Shown here: positions 9,719 through 18,639 of the stretch, one piece after another
How the letters are laid out: each line of letters begins with the position of its first letter
Position numbering within the stretch: position 1 is the first letter of the stretch
Source: Paenibacillus sp. FSL K6-1330
GTDB lineage: Bacteria > Bacillota > Bacilli > Paenibacillales > Paenibacillaceae
Assembly: GCF_037976825.1 (NCBI RefSeq)
Contig: NZ_CP150269.1
Coordinates: 6,568,501-6,632,500 of the forward strand
Reading direction: 5' to 3'
DNA length: 64,000 nt
Position numbers and translations under genes: made by a program
Notes under the pieces: model-generated
Seen by the model: only the letters and a program-made list of their open reading frames with translations
Database searches by the model: none
Told to the model about the DNA's origin: nothing

Positions 9719-9736
9719 ATTGAAAATATGTTCATT
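9719..9736 (-). promoter_or_regulatory. DeoR operator
   Basis: The minus strand reads AATGAACATATTTTCAAT just upstream of the -35 box. It closely resembles the B. subtilis DeoR palindrome (recalled as ATTGAACAAAATTTCAAT). A further half-site (9699-9705) lies within the promoter spacer, repeating the 3' arm as described for B. subtilis. Octameric SorC-type regulators bind such spaced half-sites. Confidence 0.7.
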
Positions 9737-9898
9737 CCCATTTATTGCAATGATATATATCATTGTTCGCTGATCGACAATTCATCATTCAGGAATAATC
9801 TAACAATTCATTCCTTTTACTATGCTCTATACCCGATCAAGGTAAACATAAACAGAAAAGAAGCCCCTCTTCCTGTATAGAGAGCTAATTTCAACGCA

Positions 9899-9965
9899 TT
9901 AAAAAACACCTCATCCAGGCGAGCGCGAAGCTGTATCGGCTTCAAATCTCCCTAAAACGAGGTGT
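9899..9965 (-). terminator. Terminator of deoR
   Basis: ACACCTC/GAGGTGT arms (9906-9912, 9959-9965) with an internal GAAGC/GCTTC hairpin. Minus-strand RNA then runs into a U tract. It separates deoR from the deo operon promoter, so the two are transcribed independently. Confidence 0.7.
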
Positions 9966-9996
9966 CTATTTCATTATCCACATCAAGTTGAGCATT

Positions 9997-10932
9997 TCAT
10001 GATAACAAGGCTTGCGCCGTGAACTGGTCCGTCACCAGAATGTTTGCATATTTACCGACCAGCGCCGCTCGAATGGCATCTACCTTTCGCTGCCCGCCTG
10101 CGACGAGAATGGATTTCTCCTTGTGCCGAAGATCATCCAAATCGATGCCCACCGTACGATTGTTAATATTCTCGCTGCACACCCTGCCCTCCGCATCAAA
10201 AAAACGAGAGCAAATATCGCCCGCACCGATCTTCTGCAGCAGCTTCTGTTCTTCCTTGCTAAGATAGCCGAGCCTAAACAGAAGTGCGTCCTCATGAACA
10301 GTACCGACCGTGAACATGGCGATGTTGGCTTGTTTGCCTAATTGGATAATCCGCTGGATATGCCGGTCTCGCTCCACCATTTCTTTCAGCTCAGTGGTAT
10401 CAAAGATGACGGGCAGCGGCAAATATCTCGCCATCGTGTGGTACGCCTCAGCAAAAAGATTGACAATCTCGGCGGCGTACGTGTTCACATGCGAGTGGCT
10501 GACACCGCCCTTCAACTGCACGACCTCTACGCCCCGAACGGGCTTCTGCTGCAGCTGAAGTGCCACGGCATGCATGGTCGTTCCCCAGGTCACGCCGATA
10601 ATATCAGCATCCTGAACCGTTTCGTGAAGGTAATCGGCTGCCCTTTTGCTGATATGCTTCTGAATTTCGCGGTATTCATTGATGGGGGAATAACTCACCA
10701 GCACCTGTTCCAGTTCGTACTTCTTCTTCACTCCTTCGCCCAAAGCGTCCAGGTCCTCGAGAGGGTCCACAATGCTGATCTGCACATAGCCCTGCTCCTT
10801 GGCGTGCTGAAGCAGCCTGGAGACCGTAGGACGTGAAACGCCGAGTCTTGTCGCGATATCCTGCTGGCTGTAATCCGACATATAGTACAATCTTGCCGCC
10901 TCAATGCTTAGGCGCTGTTTATCCTGATCCAT
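9997..10932 (-). CDS. deoR: Deoxyribonucleoside regulator, SorC family
   Basis: This is a SorC/DeoR-type repressor expected to bind the operator before deoC and to be released by deoxyribose-5-phosphate. The N-terminal helix-turn-helix is clear (YSQQDIATRLGVSRPTVSRL, residues about 22-41). It is followed by the sugar-phosphate-binding domain with GVTWGTTMHAVA near residue 115 and AVGxxxx-like turns. Length (about 311 residues) equals that of B. subtilis DeoR. I use the ATG at 10932; a GTG 12 bases earlier is also open, and neither has a strong binding site. Its place directly upstream of deoC and the matching operator make the assignment firm. Confidence 0.85.
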   Translation of the reverse strand: MDQDKQRLSIEAARLYYMSDYSQQDIATRLGVSRPTVSRLLQHAKEQGYVQISIVDPLEDLDALGEGVKKKYELEQVLVSYSPINEYREIQKHISKRAADYLHETVQDADIIGVTWGTTMHAVALQLQQKPVRGVEVVQLKGGVSHSHVNTYAAEIVNLFAEAYHTMARYLPLPVIFDTTELKEMVERDRHIQRIIQLGKQANIAMFTVGTVHEDALLFRLGYLSKEEQKLLQKIGAGDICSRFFDAEGRVCSENINNRTVGIDLDDLRHKEKSILVAGGQRKVDAIRAALVGKYANILVTDQFTAQALLS

Positions 10933-10974
10933 GATCCAACCCACTTTTATTTATGTCGTAACCGAATTGGGTAC

Positions 10975-11003
10975 ATTATAACGTGATCTGACACAAAATT
11001 CGA
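10975..11003 (-). promoter_or_regulatory. Possible deoR promoter
   Basis: A perfect -10 TATAAT on the minus strand (10975-10980) lies 43 bases before the deoR start. The -35 region 17 bases upstream (TCGAAT) is poor, so the site is tentative. Confidence 0.35.
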
Positions 11004-11039
11004 TAGCGAGTTGGAGCTGGCATATATCTTGAACTAAGG

Positions 11040-11897
11040 TTACCCCAGTCTGATCAAAACCGCAGATTTATCGTCAGACAATTTAAATCGTGGATAGGTA
11101 ATACATTCCGGATCGCTATGTTCCAACGCCACCAGCCAATCGGCATACTCTTTCAGTCCCCGCGACTTAATATTGCGGAACAAAATTTCCTCGGAGGTCC
11201 ATCTGCCCCCATTCACCAATTTTTCAGGATAATAGAGTCCGTCGGTATGGAGCAGCAGCTCCTCAAGCTGAATCCGGTTAATCTTGCCGTACTCAATGAA
11301 ATCCTCCGCGTCCGAGCGTCCATTCAGAACGGAGTAGCCTCTGGCCGTATTCATTTTTTCTTTATTCTTGAGAATGCGGGGCTTCACCAACTCCCATAAT
11401 TGATCCTTCGACTGGACTCCGGCCAGGACGGCCTGTTCCCAGATTAGCTTGGATTCATAATCAATATGCGCCACATGGTCCCGTGTCACCATGCGCACAG
11501 ACCCGTCAGCATAGGCACCCATAATCATGCAGTCGCCTGATTGAGCATATTCGATATAATGGTCAGTAATCCGGATCACTGCAATTCCCGCCGTCCATAA
11601 CTGATCCTTGGAATCGGTCGGTATGTCGTGCGCCTGCATTTCCACTCCCAATATGCGATTGGCCTCACGGGTCAACTGCTCCAGATTACGCTTTTCTTCC
11701 GGTGAAATCTGCTCAAAGTATCGCTTTAACAACTGCGAGGCAATCCGTCCGCCAGTCTCCCCCTCTGAGCCTCGAAACGGCACCAACGAAGTGGCACCGT
11801 CTATAACGCCGTATATCTGCAGCTGATCGTTGATAATAAGCGCATCCTCGTTCCAGATACCGCTCCCCTGTATCGACAAATTTTGCACTTTCATCAT
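11040..11897 (-). CDS. PP2C-like protein phosphatase domain protein
   Basis: A soluble protein of about 285 residues with the PPM/PP2C core order: an N-terminal WNEDALIIN strand, YGVIDGATSLVPF (the metal-binding Asp loop), a GIAVIRI..YAQSGDCMIMG segment corresponding to the GDCR motif, LLHTDGLY, and a C-terminal DDKSAVLIRL containing the late metal-binding Asp. It therefore probably hydrolyses phospho-Ser/Thr, though no partner kinase is seen. The start at 11897 has GGGAGGG ten bases upstream. It follows the second solute-binding protein by 66 bases on the same strand and is likely the last gene of that transport operon, an unusual companion. Confidence 0.75.
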   Translation of the reverse strand: MMKVQNLSIQGSGIWNEDALIINDQLQIYGVIDGATSLVPFRGSEGETGGRIASQLLKRYFEQISPEEKRNLEQLTREANRILGVEMQAHDIPTDSKDQLWTAGIAVIRITDHYIEYAQSGDCMIMGAYADGSVRMVTRDHVAHIDYESKLIWEQAVLAGVQSKDQLWELVKPRILKNKEKMNTARGYSVLNGRSDAEDFIEYGKINRIQLEELLLHTDGLYYPEKLVNGGRWTSEEILFRNIKSRGLKEYADWLVALEHSDPECITYPRFKLSDDKSAVLIRLG

Positions 11898-11963
11898 GTT
11901 TTCATATCCCTCCCACGGAGCTCCCCCGCATATGATCTCGTTCTCCAATCTCTGTATGACAGA

Positions 11964-13220
11964 TCAGGGAAGAAGGGGCAGCAGATCGGCCGCCTTCTGC
12001 TCCAGATCCGGTCTACGCTCTATCTCCAAGGCTTTCAGTGTTTCATCGATTCGGTTCCAACGTCTGTAATCGTCAGACATTGGTGCAATCCCGTCATCAT
12101 TCCCGACCAGCCGTAACAACATGTTATAACGGGTCCCCTCCGCTGTTTGCCGCGCCAGCGAGTCCAGGCTGTCTTGACGGACCGGCATATAGCCTGTCGC
12201 ATCCAGCAAAGTGTCCTGTATATACGGGGAAGCGATGTGGTTAACAAGCTCCTGCGCCAGTTCTCTGTTGCCTCCCCCGGCAAGCACGGCGAAAGCGCTA
12301 AAGCCCGGCGAGACCCCTTGGTCCACTGCTCCCGGCAGAGGAACTACGCCATAATTGAACTTGCCTGCAATATACTTATCCATCCACTGCATATGTTGCG
12401 AGCTTGATACCAGAAGCAGAATCTGTCCGTCCATGAATTCACTCAGAGCCAGTCGGTGCTCCAGAGGAAACATCACACCGGAATCAAACACCAGCCTGTT
12501 CCATGCCCCGAGAAGTTCAAGCAGCCGCTCTCCCCTCTCCTCTTCTGCCGGATGGCCCCACATATTCAAAAAAACAAAGGCCAAATTCTCATCCACAGCC
12601 ATTACCTGCTTCCACTTAATGGACGCATTGCGATGGTTCAGACCTCTCACCCAGCCTGAAATCTCTTCATTTAATTGCTCAAGATCCGCAAATTCCAGTT
12701 CTCTCTGAAAACTTGCGTTTCGAAGCTTGTCTTGATTATAGTAAAGTACCGGAATCGATGCACCGGCAGGCATCGCCCACAGCTTACCTTGAAACGTGAA
12801 CGCATTGCGGGCTGAAGCCGTTAGGTCCGTTGTCTCACCTGGCAGTTTGATGGGCACGAGCGCCCCGTCTTCTGCCCATTCCGCCAGACCGTAGGCATTG
12901 TTCAATTCCGCAATTTGCGGAGCACGTCCTGCAGAGATGGCAGCTGACAATTCCGAATGCAGCGCCTCATACGATTGGAAGGTGCGCACATTCATCTCCA
13001 CTTCATGATAACGAGCCTGCAAGGACTTAAGTATCGGTTCCCATTCACTGCTGTAAATCCAGCATTCCATTCGCTCAATTTCCTTGATTCTCTGCTCCGG
13101 CGGATGCCCGAGCCGCCGGAAATAAGTCGAGTAAACGACCAGACTTCCGGCAATAATCAGTACAAAGACAATCCAGATCAGCCCATTCTTGCTCCAAATC
13201 CGATTTTTCCGCTCCAGCAT
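11964..13220 (-). CDS. Membrane-anchored extracellular solute-binding protein
   Basis: A 418-residue family-1 solute-binding fold: ECWIYSSEWEPILKSLQARY, a SELSAAISAGRAPQIAELNN segment, GKLWAMPAGASIPVLYYNQDKL typical of carbohydrate-binding proteins, and a C-terminal TGYMPVRQDSLDS motif. Instead of a lipobox it carries an N-terminal transmembrane segment (about residues 14-32) without a following Cys, so it should be anchored by that helix. The start has AAAGGAGGGG in front. It lies 77 bases after the permease gene. A second binding protein in one operon may act as a sensor subunit or extend substrate range; the ligand is unknown. Confidence 0.75.
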   Translation of the reverse strand: MLERKNRIWSKNGLIWIVFVLIIAGSLVVYSTYFRRLGHPPEQRIKEIERMECWIYSSEWEPILKSLQARYHEVEMNVRTFQSYEALHSELSAAISAGRAPQIAELNNAYGLAEWAEDGALVPIKLPGETTDLTASARNAFTFQGKLWAMPAGASIPVLYYNQDKLRNASFQRELEFADLEQLNEEISGWVRGLNHRNASIKWKQVMAVDENLAFVFLNMWGHPAEEERGERLLELLGAWNRLVFDSGVMFPLEHRLALSEFMDGQILLLVSSSQHMQWMDKYIAGKFNYGVVPLPGAVDQGVSPGFSAFAVLAGGGNRELAQELVNHIASPYIQDTLLDATGYMPVRQDSLDSLARQTAEGTRYNMLLRLVGNDDGIAPMSDDYRRWNRIDETLKALEIERRPDLEQKAADLLPLLP

Positions 13221-13297
13221 GCACCCCTCCTTTTTTTACATTATAAAAGGAAGCAATATTGAAGGAGAACTACCAAATCGAGCATCGCAAGCATAAG

Positions 13298-14989
13298 TTA
13301 CAAGGACAACCCCTTGCTGCCCGACAACTTGTTCGCAATCAGCAGCGATATAAGCGTAGTCACCGTAAGAATAGAGGCAAGTGCGGCGCCGGTGCCGTAA
13401 TTGGAGGTAAAAACCTCACTGTAGATCGTGACGGATATGGTCGCCGTTGCTCCATAATACAGAACAAGCGTGGAGCTTAATTCATTAATCGTTGTAATCC
13501 AGCTGAGGATGGCTCCGGATATAACGCCTGGCGCCATCAGCCGGCCCGTCGTTTTGAAGAAAGTTTTCATCGGCGGCACGCCAAGGCTGATCGAAGCCTC
13601 TTCCACGCTTCGGTCCAGCTGGTGAAGAACCGCCGTACTCGACCTGATCGTGTACGGGATTTTTCGTATCACGTAGGCAATGACAAGGATGATCCATGTT
13701 CCGGTCAGCACTATCGGCGGCTTGTTAAAGGCAATGATCAGACTTATACCAAGCACGGTGCCCGGCATGATATAGGGAATCATAATGATGCCGTCGATAA
13801 AAGCCGTGAATTTGGACCTTCGCCGCACGAGAATATAAGCGATGAGCATGCCAGCAATAACCATGACGATGATGGACAACACAGAGTAAGAGTACGTATT
13901 CATGATCGCTTTGGGCACACGGAAGAACACTTCTTTATAGCTGTCTAGACTGAATCCGCTATGGAACACCGGTCCCTTTTTCGCAAGGAAGGAGGTCACA
14001 AGCACGGTCAGCTGGGGCATAATGGATATACAGGCTGGAATAAATGCCAGCACGGTCAACAGAACCTTTGGCATCCGCTTCAGCTTCTTCACTGTCGGGG
14101 TTCGCATGCCGGTCATGGAATAATTTTTGCGGGATACAAAATACCGCTGACCAAACAAAACGGCCGTTGAGAAAAAGATCATGACAACACTCAGCGTGCT
14201 GGCCATTGCGGGATTGCCGCCCATCTCACTGATAAATTGCTCGTAGGCCAGAATCGGCAGCACTTTATAGCCCTGCCCAAGCAGCATTGGCGTGCCGAAA
14301 TCGGCAAATGAAGCCATAAATACCATCAGTGCCCCTGCCGACAGCGTAGGAAATATGAGCGGCAGCGTCACGGTTCGCAAACGATTCCATGCTGTCATTC
14401 CCAGACTCTCGGATGCTTCTTCCAACGAAGTATCGATCGTCTTGAGTGCACCGGATACATACAGGAAAATATGAGGGTAGAATTGCAGGGCAAATACGAT
14501 GACAATCCCGTGCCAGCCGTAGATAGAAGGAATATCAATCCCCAACTCCCGGATGAACCTCGTAACAAAGCCGTTATTGCCCATCAATAAAATCCATGAA
14601 TACGCTCCGATAAATGGCGGAGATAGCAGAGACATAATCACCATCATCTGCATCAAGCCTTTGCATTTGATGTCGTATCTTGTTGCGATGTAGGCTAGCG
14701 GGGTGCCGATCAGAATCGCCAGCACGGTTGCCAACGCTGATACAAGAAAGCTGTTCAGCAGAGCCTGATGGTAATACTTGAGCTGAAAGAAATCCAGGTA
14801 GTTCTGCAGGGTTATGCTCCCGTCCTTGCCGATAAAGCTGTTTAACAGCAGGGACACCAGCGGGTAAATAATGAACACCAGCATGAAGATATACACACAT
14901 ACGGTTACAAACGTCCAGAAATCCCATCTTCTGAGCAGCAGACGCTGTCCAACGGTCGGAGACCCGACGGGCTTAAGCTTCGCCTGCAC
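13298..14989 (-). CDS. ABC transporter permease, two fused domains (FbpB/AfuB type)
   Basis: This 563-residue membrane protein has about twelve hydrophobic segments in two homologous halves. Each half has an EAA loop (EEASESLGMTAWNRLRTVTLP near residue 205 and EEASISLGVPPMKTFFKTTG near 480). That fused architecture belongs to the iron(III)/sugar-phosphate permease group. The GTG at 14989 is chosen because GGAGGTGAT precedes it with normal spacing; its first 17 bases overlap the end of the ATPase gene, indicating translational coupling. It forms one importer with the ATPase and the lipoprotein upstream. Confidence 0.88.
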   Translation of the reverse strand: MQAKLKPVGSPTVGQRLLLRRWDFWTFVTVCVYIFMLVFIIYPLVSLLLNSFIGKDGSITLQNYLDFFQLKYYHQALLNSFLVSALATVLAILIGTPLAYIATRYDIKCKGLMQMMVIMSLLSPPFIGAYSWILLMGNNGFVTRFIRELGIDIPSIYGWHGIVIVFALQFYPHIFLYVSGALKTIDTSLEEASESLGMTAWNRLRTVTLPLIFPTLSAGALMVFMASFADFGTPMLLGQGYKVLPILAYEQFISEMGGNPAMASTLSVVMIFFSTAVLFGQRYFVSRKNYSMTGMRTPTVKKLKRMPKVLLTVLAFIPACISIMPQLTVLVTSFLAKKGPVFHSGFSLDSYKEVFFRVPKAIMNTYSYSVLSIIVMVIAGMLIAYILVRRRSKFTAFIDGIIMIPYIMPGTVLGISLIIAFNKPPIVLTGTWIILVIAYVIRKIPYTIRSSTAVLHQLDRSVEEASISLGVPPMKTFFKTTGRLMAPGVISGAILSWITTINELSSTLVLYYGATATISVTIYSEVFTSNYGTGAALASILTVTTLISLLIANKLSGSKGLSL

Positions 14990-16079
14990 GATAGATCACC
15001 TCCAGGCCAACGCTGTCATACATAACGGACCGTTGAAGCTGAAAATCCAGAAACAACCGTTGCTTCTCCTGAAACAGACTTAGGGTTTTGCCCGGATAAT
15101 CATGTACATCGATAAAGGTCCCGTCCTCAAGCTTCATTAAGTAACTCACCTTATCGCCCAAGAAGCTGACAGCTTGAACGATTCCTTCAAAAGCAAAAGT
15201 GGGACTTGGTTCCGCGCTGATCTGCACCCGCTCGGGACGAATTGAAAAAATCACTTTGCCTGAATAAGATTGTTTGATTGGCAGCTGCGTCTCTTTGCCG
15301 AGCAATCGTATTGTTCCGATCCCGTCGTCACCGCCCGATTCAGGCGTGCAGGTTCCTTCCAGAAAGTTGGAAGTACCGATAAAATTGGCCACGAACTGAT
15401 TCCGGGGGTATTGATAGATGTCCCTCGGGGAAGCGATCTGCTGGATGACTCCCTCGCTCAGTACTGCGATCCGGTCCGAAACGGCGAGCGCCTCTTCCTG
15501 GTCATGCGTCACATAAATAGTGGTGATATTAAGCTCCTTTTGCAATTGACGGATATCGGTCCGCATTTTCACCCGGAGCTTGGCATCCAAATTGGACAGC
15601 GGCTCGTCCATTAGCAGCAGTGCGGGACGGATGACAATTGCTCTTGCCAGAGCAATCCGCTGCTGCTGTCCCCCGCTCATGTTACCGGGTATCCTGTCTC
15701 GGAGATCGGCCAGCTCCACCATCTCCAGCGCTTCCATCACCCGGCTCTCGATGTCCCGTTTCGAAATTTTCCGGGCGCGAAGCCCGTAGGCCACATTGTC
15801 AAACACACTCAAATGGGGGAAGATCGCGTAATTCTGAAATACCATCCCGATATTGCGCTCATGGGTAGGCACGTCATTAATGACTCGGCTGCCAAAGTAG
15901 ATATCCCCTTCCTCTTGTTTATAGAAGCCGGCAATCGTTCGGAGAAGAGTGGTTTTCCCACAGCCGCTCGGTCCCAGCAGGGTAAAAAACTCCCCTTCGT
16001 TTATTGAAAAATGCGCATCATTAACCGCCTTGTTCTCTCCAAAGTATTTTGTAACATGATCGAATACCACTTGACTCAT
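14973..16079 (-). CDS. ABC transporter ATP-binding protein (FbpC/AfuC/PotA type)
   Basis: A 368-residue importer ATPase. Walker A is GPSGCGKTT (near residue 36), the Q-loop is VFQNYAIFPHLS, the signature is MSGGQQQR, Walker B is LLLMDEPLSNLD, and the switch His is in YVTHDQEEA. A C-terminal TOBE-like regulatory domain follows (IRPERVQIS onward). The start at 16079 has GGAGG five bases upstream; earlier in-frame codons lack one. The gene lies between the binding protein and the permease in the usual order. Confidence 0.92.
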   Translation of the reverse strand: MSQVVFDHVTKYFGENKAVNDAHFSINEGEFFTLLGPSGCGKTTLLRTIAGFYKQEEGDIYFGSRVINDVPTHERNIGMVFQNYAIFPHLSVFDNVAYGLRARKISKRDIESRVMEALEMVELADLRDRIPGNMSGGQQQRIALARAIVIRPALLLMDEPLSNLDAKLRVKMRTDIRQLQKELNITTIYVTHDQEEALAVSDRIAVLSEGVIQQIASPRDIYQYPRNQFVANFIGTSNFLEGTCTPESGGDDGIGTIRLLGKETQLPIKQSYSGKVIFSIRPERVQISAEPSPTFAFEGIVQAVSFLGDKVSYLMKLEDGTFIDVHDYPGKTLSLFQEKQRLFLDFQLQRSVMYDSVGLEVIYRAGEA

Positions 16080-16145
16080 GAATGCCTCCATATCCGAGAG
16101 GACGACTGCCCACGGATCAGCCAGCCATCCCCCCACCTTTGTGCT

Positions 16146-17210
16146 CTATTCCTTGCCCATCATAATATCGTTGAATCTACTGATAACGGCTTCTTTGTTA
16201 TCTGAAGCCCAGCTAAAGTCGTAATCAACCAGTTCGATGTCCGCAGTCTGAGGCAAGCCTTCCACCGGTTCTACATCATCTCGAACCGAGCGGCGCTTAA
16301 ACTCCTTTTGCACCAGTTCCTGCACATCCTTGCTGACAATAAAATCAATAAACTGCTTCGCTTCATCCGGATTTTTGGTTCCTTTGATGATTGCAGCCCC
16401 ATCAGGTACAGCCGAAGTGCCTTCGCTCGGATAAATAATGCCGATCTGCGAGCCGCCTTCCATGTACCGCAGCGCAGCATCTTCCAGTGTGATGCCGAGA
16501 GCAAACTCACCGTCAGGTACCGCGCGTTGGACCAGACTGGAACCCGACAAAATTTTGCCGTCCATATTGGCCACAAGTTTCTTGACATACTCCCACCCCT
16601 GCTCGTCGTCCTTACCAAAAGCCGTCAGCATGGTCACCAATTGCGTATAGGAGGAGCCCGACTTGCCTGGATCGGCAAATGCAATCTGCCCCTTCCACTT
16701 GGGATCCAGCAGATCCTCCCAAGATGCAGGCAGCTCATCCTCGGATACCAGCTCTTTGTTGTAAGTGATTACCATCGGGAGAGCGTTAAACGGTGTCCAA
16801 TAGTTGGACGGATCCAGATAGCCCGGGAAAATATCACCCTTCTCGTTTGTTTGATACGGCTCGAAATATTCGCTAAATGATGCCAAGGAATCGGCTCCTC
16901 CTGCCCAAAAAATATCCCCGAGCGGATTGCTTGCCTCAGCCTGCACACGCTTCAGCAATTCCCCTGTACCGCCGGAGATCAGATCCACGGATATACCTGT
17001 CCGATCCTGAAACTCTTTGATAATCGGGTTGTTGATTTCGGCTGCATTCGGCGAATAAATGGTCAGCTTTCCCGTACCCGCGCTGGAATTCGAATTGGAA
17101 TTCGAGGAATCGGACTCCCCCTTGCCTTCGGTCGCAGGAGCACCACAAGCTGTAATAACACCTAACAAAATGATCACACTAGCGATTGCGGTAAGCCATC
17201 TTTTCACCAT
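16146..17210 (-). CDS. Lipoprotein solute-binding protein, FbpA/AfuA-like
   Basis: A 354-residue binding lipoprotein. The signal peptide ends in a lipobox (VITACG, Cys near residue 22), followed by a Ser/Asn-rich linker. The fold is the class II type used for iron(III) and, in AfuA and HptA relatives, for sugar phosphates: TIYSPNAAEINNPIIKEF, SGGTGELLKRV, GDIFWAGGADSL, YNKELV, and PKWKGQIAFADP. The canonical paired Tyr ligands of FbpA (YY motif) are not apparent, which argues against simple ferric binding. GGGGGAT precedes the ATG. It is the first gene of the operon. Confidence 0.85.
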   Translation of the reverse strand: MVKRWLTAIASVIILLGVITACGAPATEGKGESDSSNSNSNSSAGTGKLTIYSPNAAEINNPIIKEFQDRTGISVDLISGGTGELLKRVQAEASNPLGDIFWAGGADSLASFSEYFEPYQTNEKGDIFPGYLDPSNYWTPFNALPMVITYNKELVSEDELPASWEDLLDPKWKGQIAFADPGKSGSSYTQLVTMLTAFGKDDEQGWEYVKKLVANMDGKILSGSSLVQRAVPDGEFALGITLEDAALRYMEGGSQIGIIYPSEGTSAVPDGAAIIKGTKNPDEAKQFIDFIVSKDVQELVQKEFKRRSVRDDVEPVEGLPQTADIELVDYDFSWASDNKEAVISRFNDIMMGKE

Positions 17211-17258
17211 TTTTTTGTATCCCCCTTATTTTTGTGTTATTTTCCCTTCCACGAATTT

Positions 17259-17287
17259 ACTATACCTGTCAGGCTTCCACCTCTCAA
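17259..17287 (-). promoter_or_regulatory. Sigma-A promoter of the ABC operon
   Basis: Minus strand -35 TTGAGA (17282-17287), 17-base spacer, -10 TATAGT (17259-17264), 49 bases before the binding-protein start and downstream of the two-component terminator. Confidence 0.7.
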
Positions 17288-17345
17288 CGAGACAAAATTG
17301 CATAAATGTTTAATTTTTTGCTTAATTGCGTGAATGTAAGCGTTT

Positions 17346-17380
17346 AAAAAAGAAGGCCTTTAGCTTTCAAAGGCCTTCTT
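17346..17380 (-). terminator. Terminator of the two-component operon
   Basis: AAGAAGGCCTTT/AAAGGCCTTCTT perfect stem with a short loop; minus-strand RNA continues into a U run. It separates the regulator genes from the transporter operon. Confidence 0.85.
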
Positions 17381-17403
17381 CATCCAATTTTCTTACACAA
17401 ATA

Positions 17404-18639
17404 TTACATTCCATGTGATTCCAGCATTCTTTTACGATATTCCGTCGGCGTTTCTCCAGTATATTTACGAAAAATTTGACTGAAATAACGGGAATCCTGA
17501 TACCCCACGGCAAGCGAAACCTCATAAATTCTCACATTCTCGTCCCCCAGCAATCTCTTTGCCTGCTCTACTCTTAACCGGGTTAAATATTCTATAAAGC
17601 TTACACCAAGCCGTTTGCGGAACAGACGGCTGAAATGCGCCTCGCTCAAGTGAAACCGGGCAGCCAGCTGTTGCAGGCTGATATCTTCGTTAAAATTATG
17701 CTGGATATACGCCTCTACTTGCCGGAACCCTTCGGCAAAATGCACGGCAGCATTATCCAGATGTTCGATGTCACCGTATACGGACACCCCGCTCTGTTTA
17801 CTTGCTGCTCTATGCCTGACAACCTCTAACGCTTCCTGATATGCTCGGTCCAGCTGCTCAAGCCCCCCATATGAGAGACTTACCCCGACATAGACCAGCG
17901 CTTTGCCAAATCCGGTGACGGTTTCCTTCAACATGCCCACTGCCCCTTCGTCATCGGGAATAATGCACGCTCTTTGCAGTTCATCTATCATAATCAAGGG
18001 ACCGTAAATGCGGGCATACAACCGTTCCTTTATATGCAGCCACCGCTCATGCCGCCGCTCCTCGCCTTCTTCCTCCATCTGTACCACGGCAACCCGTATC
18101 TTCTGTAAGCCGGCAGTCTCCTCCAGCCATTCCTTCAGCATCTCCAAGGAGACCGTATCCGTGATTCCGAGCATGCTGTCATGAATCAGCTTCTGAACAA
18201 CGAGTGATTCCCTATCCCTTTTCCAACTCTGCAGCTGCTCCATCACGCTGGCATGCTGCCTCGTCCGGACAAGCTCCTTACATACCTTGTCAATTGCCTT
18301 TACCAACGTATCGGGATCTGTCGGCTTTAACACAAAATCGGAGGCTTTGAGTTTGATCGCCTGCTGGGCATAAACAAAGTCATCAAATCCGGTAAGAAAA
18401 ATCACCTTCAGCTCTGGACAGAACTCCTGGGCGGACCATGCCAACTCAAGACCGTCCATGCCGGGCATTCGAATGTCAGAGATGAGAATATCCGGTTGAA
18501 ACGCCTGAATTTGCTGCACAGCCTGTTCTCCGTCCGCCGCTTCACCGACCAGAACACAATTCAGTGCCTCCCAATTGATCGTCTGCTTCAATCCTTCGCG
18601 GATCATCCATTCATCATCGGCAATCAGAATTTTAAACAT
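17404..18639 (-). CDS. YesN-type response regulator with AraC DNA-binding domain
   Basis: This is a 411-residue response regulator. The receiver domain has the acidic pair at its start (LIADDEWMIREG), the phospho-acceptor Asp in ILISDIRMPGMDG near residue 56, and the Lys in FVLKPTD. A linker follows, then a C-terminal AraC/XylS domain of two helix-turn-helices (ISLQQLAARFHLSEAHFSRLF and the RIYEVSLAVGYQDSRYFSQIF region). Its start overlaps the end of the kinase gene by eight bases. Placement next to the binding-protein operon suggests it activates that promoter in response to the substrate. Confidence 0.93.
   Translation of the reverse strand: MFKILIADDEWMIREGLKQTINWEALNCVLVGEAADGEQAVQQIQAFQPDILISDIRMPGMDGLELAWSAQEFCPELKVIFLTGFDDFVYAQQAIKLKASDFVLKPTDPDTLVKAIDKVCKELVRTRQHASVMEQLQSWKRDRESLVVQKLIHDSMLGITDTVSLEMLKEWLEETAGLQKIRVAVVQMEEEGEERRHERWLHIKERLYARIYGPLIMIDELQRACIIPDDEGAVGMLKETVTGFGKALVYVGVSLSYGGLEQLDRAYQEALEVVRHRAASKQSGVSVYGDIEHLDNAAVHFAEGFRQVEAYIQHNFNEDISLQQLAARFHLSEAHFSRLFRKRLGVSFIEYLTRLRVEQAKRLLGDENVRIYEVSLAVGYQDSRYFSQIFRKYTGETPTEYRKRMLESHGM

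Noticed and set aside
13298..17210. Firm annotation as a ferric iron transporter
   Set aside because: The fold class also carries sugar phosphates and 2-aminoethylphosphonate; iron ligands and a Fur box are not evident.
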